DNA from: Galaxea fascicularis | Lineage: Eukaryota; Cnidaria; Anthozoa; Scleractinia; Euphylliidae | NCBI GenBank assembly: GCA_948470475.1 | Contig: OX419337.1 | Location: 21,956,306-22,020,305 of the forward strand | Direction: 5' to 3' | Length of the DNA: 64,000 bases | Shown: positions 60,501 to 64,000 of the stretch, piece after piece | Layout of the letters: each line of letters opens with the position of its first letter | How positions within the stretch are numbered: the stretch's first letter is position 1 | Made by a program: the position numbers and the translations under genes | Notes under the pieces: generated by a model | What the model was told of the DNA's origin: nothing | Database searches by the model: none | Seen by the model: the letters and a program-made list of their open reading frames with translations, nothing else

Positions 60501-63051
60501 CAAAGATGGGACATGTTTTGGGATGACAGGCAGAGTTGACATGAGACGTGACAGTAGCAAAATTAAAGACTTGACACATAAAGAAATTATTCAACATTTA
60601 ATCCCTTGCATCAATGTGCACAACTTCTCCTTTCTCCTTAATTCCCTGTATTTCCAATGGTACAAGCTGGGGGAATTTGATTAACATCAAGGAACTTCAT
60701 CTTTGATGATCATATGCAATACTTGAAATCACCTGTATACATGATCAAGTAGTATATTCTGAGTATATAAGGGACTGGTTACTCAAGGTGTGAAGGATAG
60801 AGGATTTAATGGATAGTGGTCCACTACTTGAAAAAATGTTCAAAATGCTTCTCTTATGAGGCCATCTAGATGCAAATGAGACGCTAATTATCTGTCTGAA
60901 AGCATGAAGTGAAAGCATGCAGCAAATCAGACACTGATTATCTGTCTGAATGTATGCAGCCTGCTCCAAACCGCTCATGACTACTGAAAATGTCCGCTCC
61001 GAAACTGCACTGAAACACGAAGATTGAGCTGCAACGTTCCATGTGAGCCTTCACTTGTGAGATTGACCGCTGGCCAGACATGCACAAAGGTCGTGGCAGC
61101 TAACTTTGTTAAATTGAACTAAATTATGCCTTTTTTAAAATGATAATTGGAAAGATAGGCAATGGTCCATGTCCCATTATCAGATCAAAATTGTTTGTAG
61201 ATTGATTTTTCTGTTCAACGCAAATCAATTTCAACGTACATGTATTTCTTATTTTTGTACTGTATTTTTGGTTTTCAGATTACAGAGATTCCAGTTAAAT
61301 GCACCACAAACCACTGTTTAGCAGTAAGTACGATAAAATGTATTCATTGACACTGAAAACCCTGATCAAGTAAGAGGCATTTGCAATCTAGGATTTAGTT
61401 GTGCGGGCATCAGTCAGTTACTTTAAGCTTTTACTTTTTTGGTAACTCCTCTTTTGAACAGTTATTTAACCCATGACCTCCAGTACGGGAGTCTGTTACT
61501 TTAACAACTGAGCCAGTTGGTTGTCAGTTGTTGTGTGGTTTTATGCCCTTCAGAAAATAATGAAACCTCAACACCCAGAAAAATGGTGATAAGTGTTACA
61601 ATTTTATACCCATAAAAGTTATAATGATTTTTCCAAGCCTGTCATTGTCATTAGAGAACCTCTTACTGGTTTTGGTGACTTCGCAAAGTTTTTATTTCTT
61701 CCTGTTGCTCCCCACCCCAGTCTACTGGAAAAGTCATCTTAGCAATGTGTTTTTGTTTCATAGTGTTTAAAGCCATGTGATCAAAGAAAGAAGGATGCCT
61801 TGTCTTGTAATTGGTTATGTGTGAGTATTAACATTCACAACGTGCTTTAATTAATTTAAAAATTTATAGGTGCAATGTGTGGGAATGTGATCCCCAAAAA
61901 ATCACTTCTTATGATTCTTTCCTGTCTACACACAGGGATTGCAGTCCACATTAGAGACTAGGAATTGTTTAGAATCCTGTAAATTTATGAAGCATCTGCA
62001 TCTGCAAGGTAGGGTTGTCGTCATTTTAAAATCAATAATTATTTTAAGCCATTATTAATGCATACAACTTATGTTATGTCTCTAAACATAACCATAACCT
62101 AATTCCCATAGAAGGTCGTATGAGATTTGAAGTAGGTTGGGGATATACCAGGACTTAAAGGCAAAAATTTTTAAAGGGAAAGTCAAGCCAGACTGGGATA
62201 TTGTCTTGTGTAATGCATTCTACATTGTCAGCTGAACAAACAGTCTGTGGGGCTCCTCAGATCAATCTCAACCTCAACCTCTTTTCTAATCCCAAAGGCC
62301 AATAACCTTAATATGCTTATGAATGAGAACCATAGTAGGCAACAACTGCAGCTTTGTTAATTCTTGAAACAGCATAACCTTTGGGCTAATGCTCACACAT
62401 ATACCCACCCTTTTCCCTGCACTGCAAATTAGTTTCGTAATAATAATTGATTTTATTGATGCCACATCTTATCTGGATTTTTTTTTGTGATGTAGATGGT
62501 AATTACTCTTGCCCAACTGGAGTACCAAATAAGCAGTGTGAGTATTTTCTCTGTTAGCCATTTAGTTGGTTTGTGACTGTTGTACTTAAAAGTTGCATCT
62601 TCTCAGTCATTTGATTTTCCTGAACGTCGCTGTAAATATAGTATCTGAGAAAGTGTTGTTTCAGGGCTGCATAGTCCAGTGTGCTTGTTTTCTCCAAGCA
62701 AAATTCTTTGGAGTTGCATATCTGTGTGAGGACTTTGAAGTCAGTAGTGGTAAAACATCAAAGCAAAAGTCCTGTTACTCTTGCAAGCTAACATTGAGCT
62801 CTGTTAGCCAATATAATTTGTGGTTGTTGCAGAAGATCCAAATCAGCCAAGGTGTATTTATTTAACCAGGTTTGTTAAGGAGACCAGAAGATGTGCAAGC
62901 TGTTGTTGTCTCCAAGAGAAAGAAAATAGCAGACTTGAATTACACGATCAGTTGGAATGGGAGCTGGCCTTCATCAACAGTATTTGTCGTCTTGTCAAGA
63001 AGGCAGAAGAAATTAACCTCTTTGGATTCTGAATGGACAGAAATCAAACAG
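57562..63051 (+). CDS. Anosmin-1-like secreted protein, 5' part, 6 exons recognised
   Basis: Anosmin-1 (Kallmann syndrome protein) is an extracellular matrix glycoprotein acting in cell adhesion, axon guidance and FGF signalling. Exons: 57562-57681, 61279-61323, 61764-61820, 61936-62008, 62496-62537, 62870-63051; all joins keep phase. The protein begins MKVFHRPLSVILLALFLC, a clear signal peptide. The cysteine-rich box follows: ARCRSRCFSKITEI, then CLKPCDQRK, then CLESCKFMKHL, closely matching the human pattern RCASRC, CLEPC, CLTSCEFLKY. The last exon, from RRPEDVQAVVVSKRKK through NYTISWNGSW, looks like the first half of a fibronectin III domain. The four-disulphide WAP module normally in between was not found. 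Continuing past the donor at 63052 reaches a stop at 63196-63198, so a short isoform is possible; otherwise the gene leaves the window. Confident for the N-terminal box, moderate for the last exon. Confidence 0.78.
57682..61278. other. Intron 1 of the anosmin-like gene
   Basis: 3.6 kb. It contains a 117 bp hairpin (59249-59365) and otherwise AT-rich unique-looking sequence. A plus-strand open frame at 58771-59031 has no family resemblance that I recognise and no phase link to the gene. Confidence 0.5.
59249..59365. mobile_element. Hairpin MITE in the anosmin-like gene
   Basis: Arms GGTTCCTGAAAGGTGTAATA and TATTACACCTTTCAGGAACC match perfectly over 20 bp, with mostly matching inner arms and a short loop. 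Confidence 0.75.
61453..61530 (-). mobile_element. Decayed SINE head (family 3-like)
   Basis: Minus strand reads CCAACTGGCTCAGTTGTTAAAG then TACTGGAGGTCATGGGTTAAA, an A-box/B-box arrangement resembling the family 3 head. Only about 80 bp survive. Confidence 0.45.
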
Positions 63052-63356
63052 GTGTGTCAACATTGTAGATACAACTGTTTCTTTGTACACCACTATGAAG
63101 TGAACAGCTTGCTAATGCAGAGACTCTGGGTTGCCATTATTGAAAAAGTCAGTGAAGCAGTTATTCATAGGGCCATGGGAACCTATAAAGATGAGTAGCA
63201 CGGTCACCACGCCATTTAGCACTGGAGTGTCTTCACTAACTAATATCTTCGCTTAGGTTTTAACTTCAGTACTTCACACTTCCCATGATAAAAGCTTAGT
63301 TGTCTACCTTCATTTTGGTGTAAAAATAGCAGACATTACGATCAACCCATAATTTT

Positions 63357-63362
63357 AATAAA
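63357..63362 (+). terminator. Possible poly(A) signal for a short anosmin-like transcript
   Basis: AATAAA about 160 nt past the stop reached when the sixth exon of the anosmin-like gene is read through. It would allow a short transcript ending in the window, or may be chance. Confidence 0.25.
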
Positions 63363-63536
63363 TATATATTTCCTTAAAATGAATTAATTTTTGCATGTAA
63401 TGCGTAACAGGAATGTGTCAGATTGAAGCGAAAAAATGAAATATTTCAATACTGAACGCACACTGAGTTCCTGTCTTGCATATATTAGTAGTTTATCAAC
63501 AAACGAAACAGACAATATGATTTTTAACAAAAATGG

Positions 63537-63542
63537 TTTATT
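63537..63542 (-). terminator. Possible poly(A) signal of the right-edge minus-strand gene
   Basis: AATAAA on the minus strand, about 200 nt past the proposed stop at 63742. Confidence 0.25.
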
Positions 63543-63741
63543 CTAGCGTAAGATATAACCGTTTCTTTCCAACAAGGTACAATGTAACGCTTTACCTTTT
63601 TCAAACAACCACTGTACACAAAATCAAGAATAACAAAATTTTGATCCGCGCCAGGGCCATAGCAAATTACGAAACGTAATGGGCATACATTATACTGTTC
63701 ACAAACCAAGTCTGAAGTCCCACCGTCGAGTAAACTGTTTT

Positions 63742-63979
63742 CTAGATCAAAATGAAATGTGCGGAAACACATTTTGTAACGGTCCTGTAGTGCTTAATTC
63801 CATCGTATGACCACCAGTTGATCTGCAGACAGACAGGATACTTGGCAAGTTGAATAAACAAATGTTACTTCCCCCAGTTGGGCTTGTGTTGAGCTTACAT
63901 TGACGGAAGTTTTGACCGTTTTCGTTGGTTCTAACGCTGAAAATGGACGTTTCGTCGACGCGGAAACACTTTCCGCCAT
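63742..63979 (-). CDS. Possible small two-exon gene, function unknown
   Basis: An ATG at 63979 with a good context (G at -3 and +4) opens MAESVSASTKRPFSALEP and runs to a GTAAGC donor after residue 27 (exon 63899-63979). A CTGCAG acceptor gives a second exon (63742-63822) starting INWWSYDGIKHYRT and a TAG after 53 residues. AATAAA on the minus strand lies at 63537-63542. I recognise no family. The first exon could instead belong to a larger gene with other downstream exons. Confidence 0.25.
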
Positions 63980-64000
63980 TGCTGCTGATTGGTAGCACGC

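Overview
This is a 64 kb window of animal nuclear DNA, with AT-rich introns, GT-AG splicing and no prokaryotic gene layout. The gene sequences and the many short palindromic transposon families suggest an anthozoan cnidarian, most likely a stony coral. That taxon is an inference; no species marker is present. Exons below were assembled by hand from splice signals, reading phase and remembered family sequence, without alignment tools.

Four genes are well supported. (1) Minus strand, 244-20262: GBF1, the Golgi Arf guanine nucleotide exchange factor; 21 in-phase exons (978 codons) run from the initiator Met into the Sec7 domain, and the gene continues off the left edge. (2) Plus strand, 20579-24650: inositol polyphosphate multikinase (IPMK), 5 exons, 304 aa. 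It is head-to-head with GBF1; the 316 bp between the start codons holds a palindromic CRE. (3) Minus strand, 25734-32976: a cytosolic cyclophilin A-type peptidyl-prolyl isomerase, 5 exons, 165 aa, tail-to-tail with IPMK; its 5.6 kb intron 2 carries a 2.1 kb inverted-repeat transposon and a Tigger-like MITE. (4) Minus strand, 36472-52054: ADAM17/TACE sheddase, 20 exons, 750 aa, complete from signal peptide to cytoplasmic tail, with a GC-AG intron and a 6-nt microexon inside the zinc-binding motif.

A fifth gene, plus strand from 57562, encodes an anosmin-1-like secreted protein (signal peptide, cysteine-rich box, start of a fibronectin III domain) and is only partly in the window or partly recognised. 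The expected WAP module is absent from the phase-compatible exon chain. A tiny possible minus-strand gene lies at the right edge (63742-63979).

The rest is introns and intergenic DNA full of mobile-element relics: hairpin MITEs, TIR elements, three tRNA-derived SINE families, a Penelope-like endonuclease fragment, a 380 bp polypyrimidine/polypurine tract filling one ADAM17 intron, and microsatellites. The main genes act in separate processes: Golgi Arf activation, inositol phosphate signalling, protein folding, ectodomain shedding and extracellular matrix/guidance. I see no operon-like functional cluster and no defence system.
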